Positions 22,165-35,157 of a DNA stretch of 64,000 nt are shown here, one piece after another. The stretch spans positions 1,240,001 to 1,304,000 of the forward strand of contig JAIUPT010000013.1 of assembly GCA_022315425.1 (NCBI GenBank), written 5' to 3'. This DNA comes from Pseudevernia furfuracea. Taxonomy: Eukaryota > Ascomycota > Lecanoromycetes > Lecanorales > Parmeliaceae. Position 1 is the stretch's first letter. Every line of letters starts with the position of its first letter. The translations under genes were made by a program, and so were the position numbers. Under the pieces are notes generated by a model. The model searched no databases. It saw only the letters and a program-made list of their open reading frames with translations, and was not told the DNA's origin.

Positions 22165-23261
22165 AGCGTGCTCTCTTTTGAACCTTGATCTTTGACACGA
22201 CGACTTCTGGATCATCCCGTCTTTGGAAATTTTTGGCGCTGAGAATCTTCAGATAATTCCGAGGAAAGTATCCTGCTCAGGAGTTACTCTCGGACTAAAG
22301 GACTTTAGGAGGCCTCCGGCCGATGGAAGGGGCAGTTGGGCAAGCCTGTAACGCTTCATCTGGACGACATTTTGTTGATATTTTAAGCTATACAATCAAC
22401 CTCTCTTGAACTTGGGAGTCTTGGAAAGCCGTCTTCCGTGGGTTCTCTGGTGTTCAAAAAGCGCTGCATCTTGAATCGCCCACGATCAAACAGTCGCAAA
22501 ACAACGAATGTCCAATCACACACGGTACCTTCGCCAGGCATGGTTCATCCCGCGAGGTAGTACCTCCCCAAGAGTCCTGCTAAGAAGCCCTTTGTGCTCT
22601 TTCTGAAATAGGGGACGCAAAGATCACTTCTTGAAGTGAGTTGGCTCAAACAACGGCCGCTATGTCCCAAAATACTCGCCAGTCCTTTCTTCTCCCTTTT
22701 TCAGAACATAGCATTCACCAAATCACTTCCCGGCACCTCTCAAAGCGGCGGGCTTGAGTCTTGCCCGAACGGAGGTAGAGTGGCACATGCGGCAGCTCTT
22801 GACGTACCAAGTAGACATTTCTTGCCTTGACTGCATTCTATCATACAATATGTGGCCTACATGCCCTATGACAATAGGACCATCGCGAATCGGGCACGTT
22901 CTCACCTGCACACGACATATCCGCGTCTTTTTTTTTTTGCTGAAATATCGACCGCTGGCTCCTTCCAACGCCGCAAGTTCAAGTTGATCGATGTCGCACA
23001 GAGGCTGAGCGGCTTTGCCGGTGATCGATACAGAAGGGGAAAAATCCATCCCCCGTTCAGGTGTAGGGCACGTCGACGCCGCTGATACACTTCAACTTTC
23101 TTCTTAATCAGTGAGAGGTTGAGGGGGGGGCTTGAGATGCCGGCAGTTGCCTGTGTGACAGACAAGGGTGCGAAATTGACACGCGGATATATGGACATGG
23201 ATTTCCTGGGCCAAATTTAAGGTGCTAGAAGCATTGCGATATAACTCTCTCTCTCCGCTTC
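22165..23261. other. Intergenic, convergent
   Basis: Lies between two genes that converge. No gene recognised; a T-run at about 22926-22939 and a G-run at about 23124. Confidence 0.6.
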
Positions 23262-24655
23262 TCAGACTACGTTCTGGCCAACAACGGCGTTCCTCCCGCT
23301 GTCGGATTCATGAGTCAAGACCTCAAACTCATTCCGCACGTGGATGTCTCGAAGACCGATGTCGTCAACTTTTTCCTCGGAATATACCCTGGTCGACGAC
23401 CTAGGCGCATTCCTATATTTGAATGGAAGCAGCATCCTTCTATTCTTCTGCGCGTTGTAGGAGGATCTGGGTGGATAGCCGCTGTTACGAGATGAACCCT
23501 TTACGGATTTTTTAAGGAAGCGTTCGTAGATGGGTATGAGGGTAGGCACAGAGCCAAGTACGACGATGACACACACTTCGGCGCTATTTGACGCTCAGTT
23601 AGTGGTGCAAACCCCGACGTATGGAATGTCTGGCGTCGGATGTACGGGATCTCTCACCAGGCCCAGACGTATAAGTCATATGTTGCCCCTACGTATGGAC
23701 GATCAGCTACGCAAAGATTCGAAGATTCGAAATGGTCTTACATGTGAAATCGGACCTGGCTTTAAGGCTTGGCAGTTTGGATGCCTTGATTGCGGAGCTG
23801 ATGCACGCGCTGTCCTCAAAGGTCAATTTTCAAAGATTGGACTTTGCAACAGCTTGAGACATCTTACACGACACCTAGGCCCAAGACGGTACACAGCCCG
23901 ACCTTTTTCTTTAGCGGCATCTGCAGGTTCCAGACGATGGTGATGGGCATTAAAGCTAGAGCGAGGTCGAACAGTGCGTTCCAGCCTAACCGTCAGCGCG
24001 CCCAAGAGTGATTATTTTGCACTGAGAGGTTTCGATATACATACCCGCGTTGATGATTTGGATGTCCACACCCACGTTCGCACTCCAGCACTTGGCTCCC
24101 GGTACCTGATCCCACAATGCTCTGGGAGGGCTGCATTGAGCAAAGAGCACCACAATAGAAACAGTAGTAGAGACGATCGTTATACCCATGCTTCCATAAA
24201 GAAATTTTTTCCGCCACACAGTAGCGCCCTTCAGGATTCTCAATACGAGAAAAGCTGTAGATATCTTGCCCAGACCGAAGGCTGCAATGGCAAATGGTTG
24301 AGCTACCCAATCCAATTTGACAGCCGCGCTGATCTGTGGTGGGGATAAGTAGTAAAGATGCCGAGCTCCTCCATTGAGTGCTAGCAAGGTCGTCACGATA
24401 GAAGCAGCCACAAATAAAAGCTATGAGAGTCAGTCACGCTACGCAATAACACAGGAAGCATCGAGCGCCACGCACTGCAGTGGCGAACATGATCCAGTCA
24501 TCTTTGCCCAGGTTTCTAATGAGAATGCGGGCATAGCACCTGAGGCACACGAAGACGAGCGCTATGGCACATTCCGTCCAAAAGATCGCTATCAATGCGG
24601 GACCTCTATTGCGGTCGCCCCCCACTGGCGGCGAGGTACGAGCACTAGTCGCCAT
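23262..24655 (-). CDS. PTH11-like receptor (fungal rhodopsin-domain integral membrane protein)
   Basis: Six exons: 24476-24655, 24045-24420, 23868-23985, 23742-23809, 23658-23688 and 23262-23583; all five introns are 53-74 bp with GT-AG ends and all phases agree, giving about 364 residues. The protein has seven predicted hydrophobic segments: ALIAIFWTECAIALVFVCLR, LLFVAASIVTTLLAL, QPFAIAAFGLGKISTAFLVL, ITIVSTTVSIVVLFAQCSP, LFDLALALMPITIVWNLQ, VGLCTVLGLGVVACISSAI and EVCVIVVLGSVPTLIP. GKDDWIMF, QCSPPRALWD and LKARSDFTWATYDL are family signatures of PTH11-related receptors, which sense surface or host cues in Magnaporthe. The C-terminal tail is hydrophilic and about 85 residues long. The 31-nt fifth exon is unusually short. 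No CFEM domain is present. Confidence 0.88.
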
Positions 24656-26333
24656 TTTTCTTATAGGAATAGAGAAAGACTCTCAATCTCAGCCGTGAGA
24701 CAAGGAAGCAAAAGACACTGGCTTCGGGGATGGAAAGGCAAAACGAATTGCAAAAGTGGAGGTCTCATGCCAAGTAGGTTTGGTCTTAGCGTCGTGGGTG
24801 CAGAATTCAGAAATCTTGGAGTTCAGATGGGAAGGAGGAACGTCAGGTTCTCGAAGGAAATTCGAAGAAGTGCGGCTGACTCTCTTGCCAAAACAGATAG
24901 GATTGGAGAATGCTGACGTGCGCTAATGTAAGAACACGTAATTCGATGGATGATGCGATTTGATTGGCCTATTACTTACTAGCGCTGGAAAGGTGGTGCC
25001 AGGGCAATATACATGCAATATACATGCAATGTACAATGCAATATGATCTTCAAGGTGCATATGTGGTAGGGCCTAGATCGGATTTTTGTCATTGGTTCGG
25101 GTCGATGGAATGGGTACTCTACAACTATAGTCTAGCCCTGCCCGCGCGGTACCTAAGAATCTGTGTACAGGCATGGCTTTCTGCTACTCTGATCTCACGT
25201 TGTTAGGCAAGGGACTCATCTTCTGGCCACTCGCATCTCACCGCGCATCTCCGTCAGTTTTGTCTTATACATTTCCGGCAGCGAGGCATGATCAAAACCC
25301 CTCCGTCGTCCATCATCTCGCATGATACAATATAAGAATCCCACGGAAGCGAGACTTTGACTCAGGTATAAAAGGGGGGAGGAATTATCTACTGTATCAC
25401 TGGTGCGGATCGTTGTATGTTGTATAATGCGGGCACTTGTGGTAACTACGGGAGGTACCTTAAGGTATGCTGTACTTTAAGGGGGGCGGTGGGGGCTCAA
25501 CGCGGGCCGAAAGGTGGCGGTGCTGAAAATCGCGTGGGATAATTTTAGCCTCTCCTTTGCACCCCATCCACTCAAAATAGGTATGTTTGCACATCTCCTC
25601 AACTACTGTATTGTACAAGATTTGATTTGCAAATTGAGAAAAGGGAGAAAAGGGAGAAAACAAATCGAAGCTGAAAGAGAGTAGTACTTTGGGAGAAGCG
25701 CACCTCTCATCGGAAACAGATACGGTCAGCTGTCCTTAGGGCGCCTGCAGAAAGAACGGTGGCCGTCTTATCCGTGGTCGGTGATAAATGGGGAGGCTCG
25801 AGACTAGAGCACATTCGCTGACACACCTACTGGTACAAATGAAACTTTTACATATTAATGTGTGAAGCTATCGAACACGGGTCTGAACGTGAGAAATACA
25901 TCATTACATTGATGCTGCGCGAAAAACCCGTTGCCAATTGGTCGATTGCTTTTGAAAATACGCGCATCTTCATGGTGGGAATGATGGCTGACCAAGCACT
26001 CTATTTTATGCGCTGGGATATGACTGGGTGGATGGACGGGCATGAGTCCTGCCGGTACGGACATGCGGGATACTTGATTCCATCCTCATCCTTCGAGTTG
26101 TGCTGTGCAGATACCGTGTTGCTGTCACGTTACTTCTAGGATTGGCAGGCCCAGCCGGCAGGTGCGTCTGCAGTAAGATCTTACGTCACAAGTTGCTGTT
26201 TTCTTTTTTTCTCTTGCCCTGAATCTATTTCTCGTAAAGCCGCAGCGCCTGGGGAGATAAAAGAAAAAATCACTAGACCTTCTCCGGCCGTTCCCTTTCC
26301 TTCCTTGTTACTGAGAGTAGAGCGTACGTTGCA
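24656..26333. other. Intergenic, divergent promoters
   Basis: Holds promoters of the PTH11-like gene and the O-methyltransferase. A TATA-like GTATAAAAGGGG occurs at about 25365 with no gene directly behind it, and a small repeat of ATACATGCAAT near 25010-25045. No coding sequence recognised. Confidence 0.5.
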
Positions 26334-27754
26334 ATGCCAACCACAGCTTCAGCTTCAGGTTCGGAGATAGCTAGCTTGATTTCCCAAATAGAGCTCACCA
26401 CTAGCAATATTCCACAAGATGAGGAATTACGCCAGAAATTGTATGACGCGACTCGTAAATTGAATCTCGCCCTGGAGTCGCCTGGAGACACTATCCAGAG
26501 GCTTGTGCACTTGGGAAGTCCTGCTATGGTCACCATCTTTTGGTATAATTTGCGCTCTGCTAACATCTTGCAGTCATCGCAGCCTACCTGCGCTCGCCTT
26601 GCGTATCAACTAGGCATTTTCAACCTACTCGTCCGACATGGTGACCAGGGAATGACTGTTCATGAACTCCTGGAACAGACAGAAGCTGATGATATGCTAC
26701 TGCGTACGTGTACAAGTTTTTCAGTCCGTTTCAGAGAGGCTCATTTTCCCCATAGGTCGAGTCATGCGGTACCTTGCGTCAATGGGAATGGTGACCGAGA
26801 TTGCGGTCGATACTTACGCCTCTTCGAATATAACAAAGACTCTCGTTCGTCCAGCTGTCCAGAGCAGTCTAAGCTTTTCGTAAGATACCGTTCTGGTCTA
26901 CCAATGAAAGAACTGATCACAAGGGGCTTTAGATTCGAAATAGCTATGCCATGCTATCAACAATTAGTAGCTTTCTTAGCCACTACCGGGTATAGAAATC
27001 CATCCGATACCGCCAATTCCGCATTTCAGTTGGCTTTTGATACCAAAAAGCTTCCGTTCGACTGGCTCATGGAACATTCCGACTTTCTGAAAAATTTCAG
27101 CTTGTGGATGACCGTACAACACGAGGGCAACAAGGTATGGTTGGACGAACTTCCTTTCGAGAAGGAATTTTGTCAGAACGTCGAACCTGAGACCCCTTTG
27201 TTCGTTGATATTGGCGGCAACATTGGTCATCAATGCCTTCTCTTGAAGACCACGTATCCTGAGATTACTGGACGCGTAATCCTTCAGGACCTCGCTCCCG
27301 CCCTTCAACACGCTTTGCCCATAGAAGGTGTCGAAAAAATGGCACACGATTTTTGGACCAAGCAACCAATCAAAGGTCAGCAGCGTTTCTAACAACGAGA
27401 GATATGTCAGGCTAAAAAGAAAAAAAAGGTGCCAGAGCCTACTACATGCGTAACATCCTTCACGATTATTCCGATGAAAAATGTGTTGAGATTCTTCGAC
27501 AAATTATGCCGGCTATGAGTGAAGACTCTGCTATCTTGATAGACGAGATGGTCATACCTGTCACAGGAGCGCATTGGCATGCCACGAGCCTGGACTTTCT
27601 AATGATGGCTACTCTTGCCTCTCTCGAGAGGACTGAGGATCATTGGCGGAGGTTGTTGGATAGTGCAGGGTTGAAGATTGTGAAAGTTTACACTTACAAC
27701 GCCAAAACGGGGGACAGCATCACAGTGGCTAGACGCAAGGATGCTTTCCCCTGA
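26334..27754 (+). CDS. SAM-dependent O-methyltransferase (COMT-like, class I)
   Basis: Exons 26334-26703, 26756-26879, 26924-27375 and 27429-27754 join in phase, giving 423 residues (or 408 if a 45-nt in-frame intron at 26529-26573 is also removed). The N-terminal half is the helical dimerisation domain. LFVDIGGNIGHQ is the SAM-binding motif I, VILQDLAPALQ the acidic loop after strand 2, MRNILHDYSDEKC holds the catalytic His base, and ILIDEMVIP and FLMMATLASLERTEDHW complete the fold. Relatives methylate hydroxyls of polyketides and other aromatic metabolites (sterigmatocystin and aflatoxin-type enzymes). No core biosynthetic enzyme is adjacent, so the substrate is unknown. The 44-bp third intron is short but canonical. 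Confidence 0.88.
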
Positions 27755-28388
27755 CGCCACATGCAACTTTTTGAATCCCACGTAAAGTTCTTCTTCGCAT
27801 TCAGTGAGCTAGGATGGGCAGATACTCAATTTCGATCATAGATAATACATTCCCCAGGGAAGGTTTTTTTCTTTTCCCAATGCTTCTAAAACATCCTGAT
27901 GATGGAATGAGAGAGCTGCTTCAAACAATCTCCTCAAATTTTCGGGTTCGCTGCGAGAACGCCGAGACGTAAATACTGTCAAGTTGAATTGTCTGATTTA
28001 GCTTCGATTTCGGAAGACGATATGGTCTTCCAGCGTAAAAGGGCAAGCCAAAAGTGCCAGATATAGCGAGGATCACATCTTGAAAATGTAGAGATGGTGA
28101 GTTGCACCCGAGTCTCACCGTAGCTGCAGTGTCTCCAAGACTCGTACTAATCATGGCAAAGCTTATGGGCCCACGGAGCGTCGCCGAAGCGGAAAATCCT
28201 TCAATGTTACCGGCCCCTTGCCTCAACGATGCGAAGGCGGAAGGAGAAGAAGGAGGAACAAGATTTGAGCGCTGCGTTTCGATCGATGGCAGGATGATTT
28301 TTTGAGCCTCCGTGTCTGTCTTTCCTTCCAGTCTTCTATCGCATCGTGATCGGTGCTGACGGCGTCATTACCCTTACTTCCATCGTCT
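27755..28388. other. Intergenic, convergent
   Basis: No gene recognised between the O-methyltransferase and the NLR relic. Confidence 0.5.
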
Positions 28389-30206
28389 TCATCGTCGTTT
28401 GTAAACCCCACAAAACTTTAGATGCTTGTCCGAAACGCCTGAACCTGTGAAAAGGTCTTGTCTATACCAGACCTCTGTGGGTTTCAACGCCACGCCACCT
28501 TTGCTCAACAGATGTTCCAAAGCTACGTTGTGACCTCTCAATCTGGCCAGAGTTGACGGCGTCTCCCAGTGGTGGGACCTTTCGTTGACGGCCGCGTTTG
28601 TTCTCAACCACGAGCTTGATGACTTCAGTATGCCCATAAGCAGCAGCTGCGTGCATTGGCGAGCCATAGCTTTTATGATAGGAGGAATATGGAAAGCTAA
28701 ACTGTGGCCTTGGCTGTTTGATCCCGATGTCCGGATATTTGAGGCTGTATGTACTGGCCGGCAACATTTCGTCCGCATGTAGGGGCTTAAGACAATGCTC
28801 CTCATCAACATCTAGTCCTTGTGTCAGTAGTAACTTTACTGTCTCGACAGACCCCGATGCAGAAGCATACTCCAGTAGGGATGAGGATTCGATGTCCAGT
28901 GCTTCCAGTGAAGCTCTATGTTTCAAGAAGAGATCCATGCATTCGTGTCTGCCGTACCTCGCTGCCACAAAAATCGAAGTTCCCATGTAGGAGTCGAGAT
29001 CTGGATCAGCCTCATTGATAAGAAGCAACTTGACCGTACTTGGATGACAGGCTAAGATTGCCGCTGTCAGTGGAGTATTTTCATCGTCTATGTCACACAC
29101 TATGTCGACATTGGCACTGTGGCCAATGAGTTGCTGCACAATGTCATCGGCACAATGCATAGAAGCATGGAACAGTGGAGCTGCAATTCTGTCATGTTTG
29201 TTGGGATCAGCACCCCGTTTGAGAAGGGTATTGGCGATCTGCCAATGTCTCCTTTCGCAAGCGAAAGACAGCGCATTTCCTCCCAGCTCAGAAGACGCAT
29301 CGAGATCGACATCAGGATTTGATGCGAGAACACCGTCAACTACACAACTGAAGCTGCTGCAAGCTGCGTACTGTAGCTTCTGCTCAGGGCTAAGAGGCTT
29401 TATCTGGAGTTTCTCCATGCCCACCATGTCTCTCAACGAGTCATACGTGTATTCATCTTTTGCCATCAACAAGAATATCACTGCTGAGGGTACTTCGTTG
29501 AGTAGATGAGTCAGAGACTCTGGCTCTTCTTCAGGTAAGCGCGCCGCGTGCGTATGCCAATGGTCTGCGAGATATCTTGAGAGGCATGTCCAGCTTACGC
29601 CGTATGCCTTGTTGCCGACGCCCGCTGTTTCAGGCATGCTTTGGATGTACGCCAAACAAGATTTAGCTATGAATCGATGGGCCATGTCCTCTGAGAAGGA
29701 AGATGACCTTGAAAAATCGGCATCGTCGTGCCGTTGAAGCAGGTAGTCGCGAACAGAGCTCTGTGAGAATTTAATGATAGTATGACCAGGGTGTTTGAGA
29801 TTTTCTTGAAGCCGTTCGAGATACTCAAGAACATCCAAAATCGATCCCGATCTCTGTTGGAACATATCTCCCAGGGAAACTGGTCCTACTTTATAGACGT
29901 CTATAAGTTTAGAAAGCATCTTGTGGATCGTTTCGTCACCTCCAAAATGTTGTATTCAGAGCCGTTGGATTTCGCTACCGTTGGATCATTGACTGCGGCG
30001 ACAGCCAACTCATCACGTGATAGCGGTCTCGCAGAGCCAGCAATCCATTGAAGTGCCGCTCGAATGTAGGATTGATTTCGTTTGGGAACCGAGTCAAGGA
30101 TCTTGTCGTAGGTCTCCTTCAGCGTTTTGGGCAGTGTTCGAAGTGCCTCGCCAACGTCTTTCGGTGTATCTTCAACATCCTGAAAATAATTCCCACGACT
30201 AGTCAT
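28389..30206 (-). pseudogene. Truncated NLR relic: end of NACHT module plus ankyrin repeats, two frameshifts
   Basis: The left end of the protein (from 30206) reads LPKTLKETYDKILDSVP and ALQWIAGSARPLSRDELAVA, the winged-helix segment that closes fungal NACHT modules. A second frame continues DETIHKMLSKLIDVYKV and IIKFSQSSVRDYLL, and then about six ankyrin repeats (for example GNALSFACERRHWQIANTLL and TPLTAAILACHPSTVKLLL). The P-loop, Walker B and effector domain that should precede are absent; nothing NACHT-like is seen above 30206. One frame change falls near 29950 and another near 28610, where LARLRGHNVALEHLLSKG carries the last ankyrin in a new frame. No introns explain either. Intact homologues act in non-self recognition; this copy is probably dead. 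Confidence 0.8.
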
Positions 30207-31220
30207 TAACCAGGATGCCGATGGGCAGCCAGCGGTTGGGTGTGGAAGTTCAGAATTGCTTGCTATTTTTTTTTCACAGAAAGCATTGGAGAACGCGGCG
30301 ACCTACGCAGAATTTGCAAAAGCATGTGTACTTGGGGAGATCAACTGGGGTCCTGATGGAATACATCATGGCTTTCGACCTTGAGTCTGACGACATAGAG
30401 TTTAGTCAAACCAGATATAAATGCCTAGCAGTGTAGGGACGTAGCAGAAGGACGGCGTGCCACAGCTCAGCTGCAAGGTATAGAAGACCCTTCAAGACTC
30501 TTCTTCACCAGAATTCGTTTCCTTCTTTTCGAACATCAAGCAAGAATGAAGGGCAGCTGCTTTCTGGACTAGATCTCTCACACAAGCCCTTTCCTGCCAA
30601 TCAGTACTGGAGGGGGTATCCATTGGAGGTAGCAATGGCTAGGGAGCACATCCTTAGGCCACAGGTTTCACTCCCCTCGGAGGAAGCCCGGAAGAAAGCC
30701 CAGGCGGAACAACCTCAGGAAGGAGACCTCAGTCTCTAGACCGCAGAGGTCGTTTTCCAAGCATCAGCATGCATGAGGGAGGGTGTCAAGAGGACACCCT
30801 TGGGGGCTTCAGTCAAGCTGAAGACCCCCATGGGCAACCACATCATTTTTGGCGCCGCAAGCTCTGAGCGGGATTCTTGTATTTCATGGCGTACAACTTC
30901 ATCATTTTGGCACAGAGGGATCATTTCCTCTCATTTGGGGCGCAGAGGGATCACTAACAACGCAGCGAGATACGAGGGCTCATCATCATCATGTGGGGGC
31001 AGGTGTTTTTTTAGATAGGGTAGTAATCCATCCCGGGGATGGGACCCCCGCTCGCCCCGGGGGTAGATACATCCGGCTGGGCCTTAGACGCCTGTAAAGC
31101 CCTCTGCGGGGTAACTCGTATGGTGTCCGGTATGACTCAATCAATCAATCAATCAATCAATCAATTTCCTGCCAATCAAACAGCATTGAGATCCGCTTTC
31201 TCAATCATCTCATCGCCACC
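30207..31220. other. Intergenic with (TCAA)n repeat
   Basis: No gene recognised. A (TCAA)n microsatellite of about seven copies lies at 31136-31165, 55 bp before the aldehyde reductase start. GC-rich motifs near 31035-31065 (CCCGGGG types) have no clear role. Confidence 0.6.
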
Positions 31221-32390
31221 ATGCCTCTCCTCATGCAAACCGGAAAGCCTAGGGTCATCCTAGGCTTGATGACCTTCGGTCCAGATTCTTCTGCTGGAGC
31301 TCGTATCACATCTCTGGATGAGTACAATATGTGTCTCGACTACTTCCAATCACAAGGCTATAATGAGGTAGATACGGCGCGATCATACATTGGAGGTAAG
31401 TACTGCCTGTGAAAGCGCTGCGCAGCTTGAGGTACAGGACTTGGCTGACTCGCAAGCAGGCAAGCAAGAAGCCTTCTCGGCAGAAGCGCACTGGAAAGAA
31501 CGAGGCTTGACTTTGGCTACGAAATGCTACCCTAAAGATCCTGGGGCCCACAAAGCTGCTGTCATCAAAGAGCAACTTGCCCTCTCCTTGAAAGAGCTGA
31601 AGACAGATTGTGTGGACATCTTCTACTTGCATGCTGCGGATCGCTCAGTGCATTTTGAGGAGACTTTGGAGGCTGTCAATGAGATGCATAAAGAGGGAAA
31701 GTTTGTGCAACTTGGATTGAGCAATTTTACCGCGTTTGAGGTTGCGGAGGTCGTCATAATGTGCAAGGAAAGGGGTTGGGTCAGGCCGACGATTTATCAG
31801 GGGATGTATAACTGCATCAGTAAGCATTACAGAACAAATATCCAGCCATGACGATCGCTGATACTTGTGCAGCTCGCTCGCTGGAGCAAGAGCTCATACC
31901 AGCCTGCCACCGCTACGGCATTGATGTGGTCATTTACAATCCTTTGGCAGGCGGACTTTTCTCTGGCAAGATCAAGAGCGCTGAAGTCCCTCAAGAAGGC
32001 CGATTCAGTGACACAGCTAAGTCAGGCGAGAACTACAGGAAAAGGTACTTCAAAGACGCCACCTTTGATGCCCTTCGCCTGATCGAGCCCGTCGCTCAAA
32101 AGCATAACCTAACAATGGTAGAGATAGCGCTCCGCTGGTGTACTCATCACTCTGCTCTTAAAATGCAAAAGGGAGGGCGGGACGGCGTAATCGTTGGTGT
32201 GAGTAGCTTTGGCCAACTCGAAAGCAACCTTAAGGACCTGGAGAAGGGGCCACTACCGGATGACGTGCTGAAAGCATTGGATGAAGCATGGTTGATTACT
32301 AAGCCCACGACGCCAAACTACTGGCATTTAGATTTGGAGTACAAGTATGACACACAGGCAGCCTTGTTCAAACCGAAGTCAAAGGGCTGA
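31221..32390 (+). CDS. Aldo/keto reductase, aflatoxin-B1-aldehyde reductase type (AKR7)
   Basis: NADPH-dependent reduction of aldehydes and dialdehydes is the family activity. Exons 31221-31395, 31460-31819 and 31873-32390 splice in phase (introns 64 and 53 bp), giving 350 residues, the usual AKR length. The ATG has a strong GCCACC context. Catalytic tetrad: Asp and Tyr in EVDTARSY, Lys in LATKCYP and His in IFYLHAADR. LGLSNFTAFEVAEV and YNPLAGGLFSGK are typical of AKR7, and GRDGVIVGVSSFGQLESNL forms the cofactor-binding end. It would act in the cytosol. No cluster partner is adjacent. Confidence 0.93.
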
Positions 32391-33112
32391 AAAATTATCC
32401 CTCAAAGATCGAGAGAAAGAAGCCCGTTACCAGATGATGTGGTTACATCCGTTAGACCATCTGTCTCCAAATGCTGAGTACATGTATGGAACGCAAAGGA
32501 GTATCCCACTCGACTCAGAGAAGGGATCACAGCTGGATGCTGTATTCAGGGTTTATGATGTGTTCAGGACTTAGGATGAGATTGGCGTGACTGGTTGACG
32601 ACGCCGAAGTGCTAGTATCTGGACATGGACTAAACAAATGATATGGGGCACCACTCAAGCCAAAATAGGAGGTAAGCTGGCATGCTTAAGGTGCACCAGA
32701 TTTCTATAGATATTTCATACTTGTCCACGATGCCTTGACTGATGTAATCTGATTGGTGACCTTTGAGACCGCACAGGAAGTCATGAGATATGTGACCATA
32801 TCACAACTGAAAGGCTAACCTCTGAAGAAGTCAGTGGAGAGAATACTTCCTTCGCAAAGTAGGCAAGCTTTAATGCATGTCGGAAAAATTACCGCTAGCT
32901 CTTCATCACATAGGTAGTGTTGACAAATGAAATTGGAATTAGGCCGCCCAAACTTTCCATAACTCAACTTTTTCCAACGACAACAACACATTCTTTCATC
33001 ATTTCCGTCGCTCTTTACCAGTTCCATCACGCTCCTTTCTATGTCAAATCTGAGCCTACTACACTCTCTAACACATCGCTACCCTCCACCGCTGTGAACT
33101 GTGAACTTCGCT
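32391..33112. other. Intergenic
   Basis: 3' region of the reductase and promoter of the BTB-like gene; pyrimidine-rich just before 33113. No gene recognised. Confidence 0.5.
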
Positions 33113-35157
33113 ATGTCAGCACATGCCATGACCCCAATTAGTGAGGAGGAGGTCGAGAGTACCATCTCAGCGAACGTTGGCCCTTGTTTCCTCAAGAAGG
33201 AGGCCGATGTCAATATCAACATTGCAGCAAAAACTACGACTACCGACCGCCAGGAGGAGGTCAAGACCTCCAGTTCAGCAAGTACCATCGTTCCTGTCCG
33301 TGAGGAGGAGGAGGGGCTCGATGGTGAAATGATGGTCATCGGCTATTTCTTCCAAGTCCCATCTGTAAAATGGCATCCTAAGCTCGAGATGATGAGCAAG
33401 GCTGGCTTGATTCAAGGGCAGTATGAACAGAAAGTCTTGGCCCAAGGGTATGTTGATTTTTTCGCTTGCCAGCTACGGCACCCCCAATTTATACATCATC
33501 ACAATTTCACAGCGAGCTCATCATGCCTATGCAACGAGCACTGCCACTTTTTCATTGTTCTGCAGCCTTACCCGGTCCACGTGGAGTAGCTTGTTTGTGC
33601 ATTTTCAGACTTCGCTCATTCATTTCCTGTCATCACCTTTCTTGCAGGTGCAAAGGTAGTGGGTGGGTGGTGGAAGAGCCACAGACTTGCCTGTACTCGT
33701 TCAAGCAATACCTCTTTGCAATCACCACACTGACATCGCCTTGATACAGATTCAACGTGCCCGAAGAAGTGGACGAGTTCATCAGCATCGACTGCCCAGA
33801 CATGCCCTGGGGTGTCAGCCGAACCTTCATGGTCCAGCGCTCCGCTCTCCTGCGCTCTCCTGCGCTAGTCGAATTCTTTGCATCTCTCGATTACCTGCCT
33901 GGCTGCAAGATGAATCTCCATTTCATGAATGATCCTGGCGTCTGCTTTGACGTTGTCCAGACCTATCTTGAGAACGGCCCTGACTGTTACCCGATGCTGA
34001 GACTGAAGGTCTACATCACTCGCCTGACCAAGGACGCTGACCGCTTCATAGTCCTCATTCGTCTCTACAAGTTCGCGATAAAGCTCAAGTTGATCTACCT
34101 CAAGAACATGGCCTTCGAAGTAATTCACGACTTGGAATGGGAGATGTCTGCAGAATGTTGCCCCAAGATCGCCCAACTGGTCTTCGCTCACCAGTCTCCC
34201 TACGACAACACTATCAAGGGTTGGATTCTCAAGCACATCGGTCACTTCTATAAGAAACTGAGCAGATCCAATACATGGGCTGCCCTCGTGCCTATCTTGG
34301 ATCCCGAGCTCGGTCAGCACTGGGCTACCATGAACGTTTCCGGAGTCCGCGTCCTCTCGATGATCGCGGAAGAAGCGACTGATGAGGCTGTTACTGATGT
34401 ACTGGCTCGTTTCTCTACGCCTGCTAAGAATAGCGCCGTATCCGCCGTCGAAGGCCCACCCACGTCTACTTCACCGACGAAGTCCGAAGCATCTACTCAG
34501 ACCAATGATTCCTCTTTCATCAAAGTGCCCAACAAGCCTGAGCCATCTACCCCGCACAAGCCAGAGGTAGAGAAGATCAACGACGCCACACCCAAAGGGA
34601 AGAAGAATGGAAGATCGAGGGCCATGATGAATAACAATCAGTTCATCATTGGTATGCACAAAGAATGGGTCGTCACCTGCACTCCTACCAAGCGCTCCAA
34701 CATGAGCCCAACCTCCACCAAGTCCGTTTCTCCCACCACCTCCAAGCCAGACACCGAGAACACCGGCGCGGATATATCCCAAGTACAGGATTCCAACCGA
34801 TCGCCACCCACCATCACAGTCTCTCAACACGAGGAAGAAAATGAAAACGTACGCAAGCAGCAGGAGCTAGATGATAACGAGTGGGAGGACGAGGAAGAGG
34901 AATTCGCGATCCTGGAAGCTATCCGCTCCTTTGGAGCCACGCCGCGCGACGATTCCAAAGCCCGTGAAGTCCTTGGTCTTCCTGAGCGCTCCGCGAGCAT
35001 CGATGCTGCTCCTTCCCCTCGCGATGAGAATGCCAAGGCGCGCCGTGTGTTGGGCATCAACGACGATGGTGGAGGGTTCATTGCTGGGCGAAAAGAGACT
35101 CGGATGATGAGGGTCAAGAAGAGCTTGACCAAATTCAATGACTTGCTCAACACTTGA
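33113..35157 (+). CDS. BTB/POZ-like fungal protein with long disordered tail
   Basis: Exons 33113-33447 and 33750-35157 with a 302-bp intron; Gly is split across the junction and the frame continues as GFNVPEEVDEFISI, about 580 residues. The block around residues 120-260 (MVQRSALLRSPALVEFFASL, FDVVQTYLENGPDCYP, IRLYKFAIKLKLIYLKNMA) follows the pattern of fungal BTB proteins: a strand/helix core, then a column of helices. The second half is Ser/Thr/Pro-rich and acidic with repeated ARRVLGI/AREVLGL motifs (residues about 525 and 545). Such proteins may be Cullin-3 adaptors, but this is inference. The intron is unusually long for this window and could hold a regulatory or alternative exon. The start is the first ATG; TPISEEEVEST follows. 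Confidence 0.75.
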
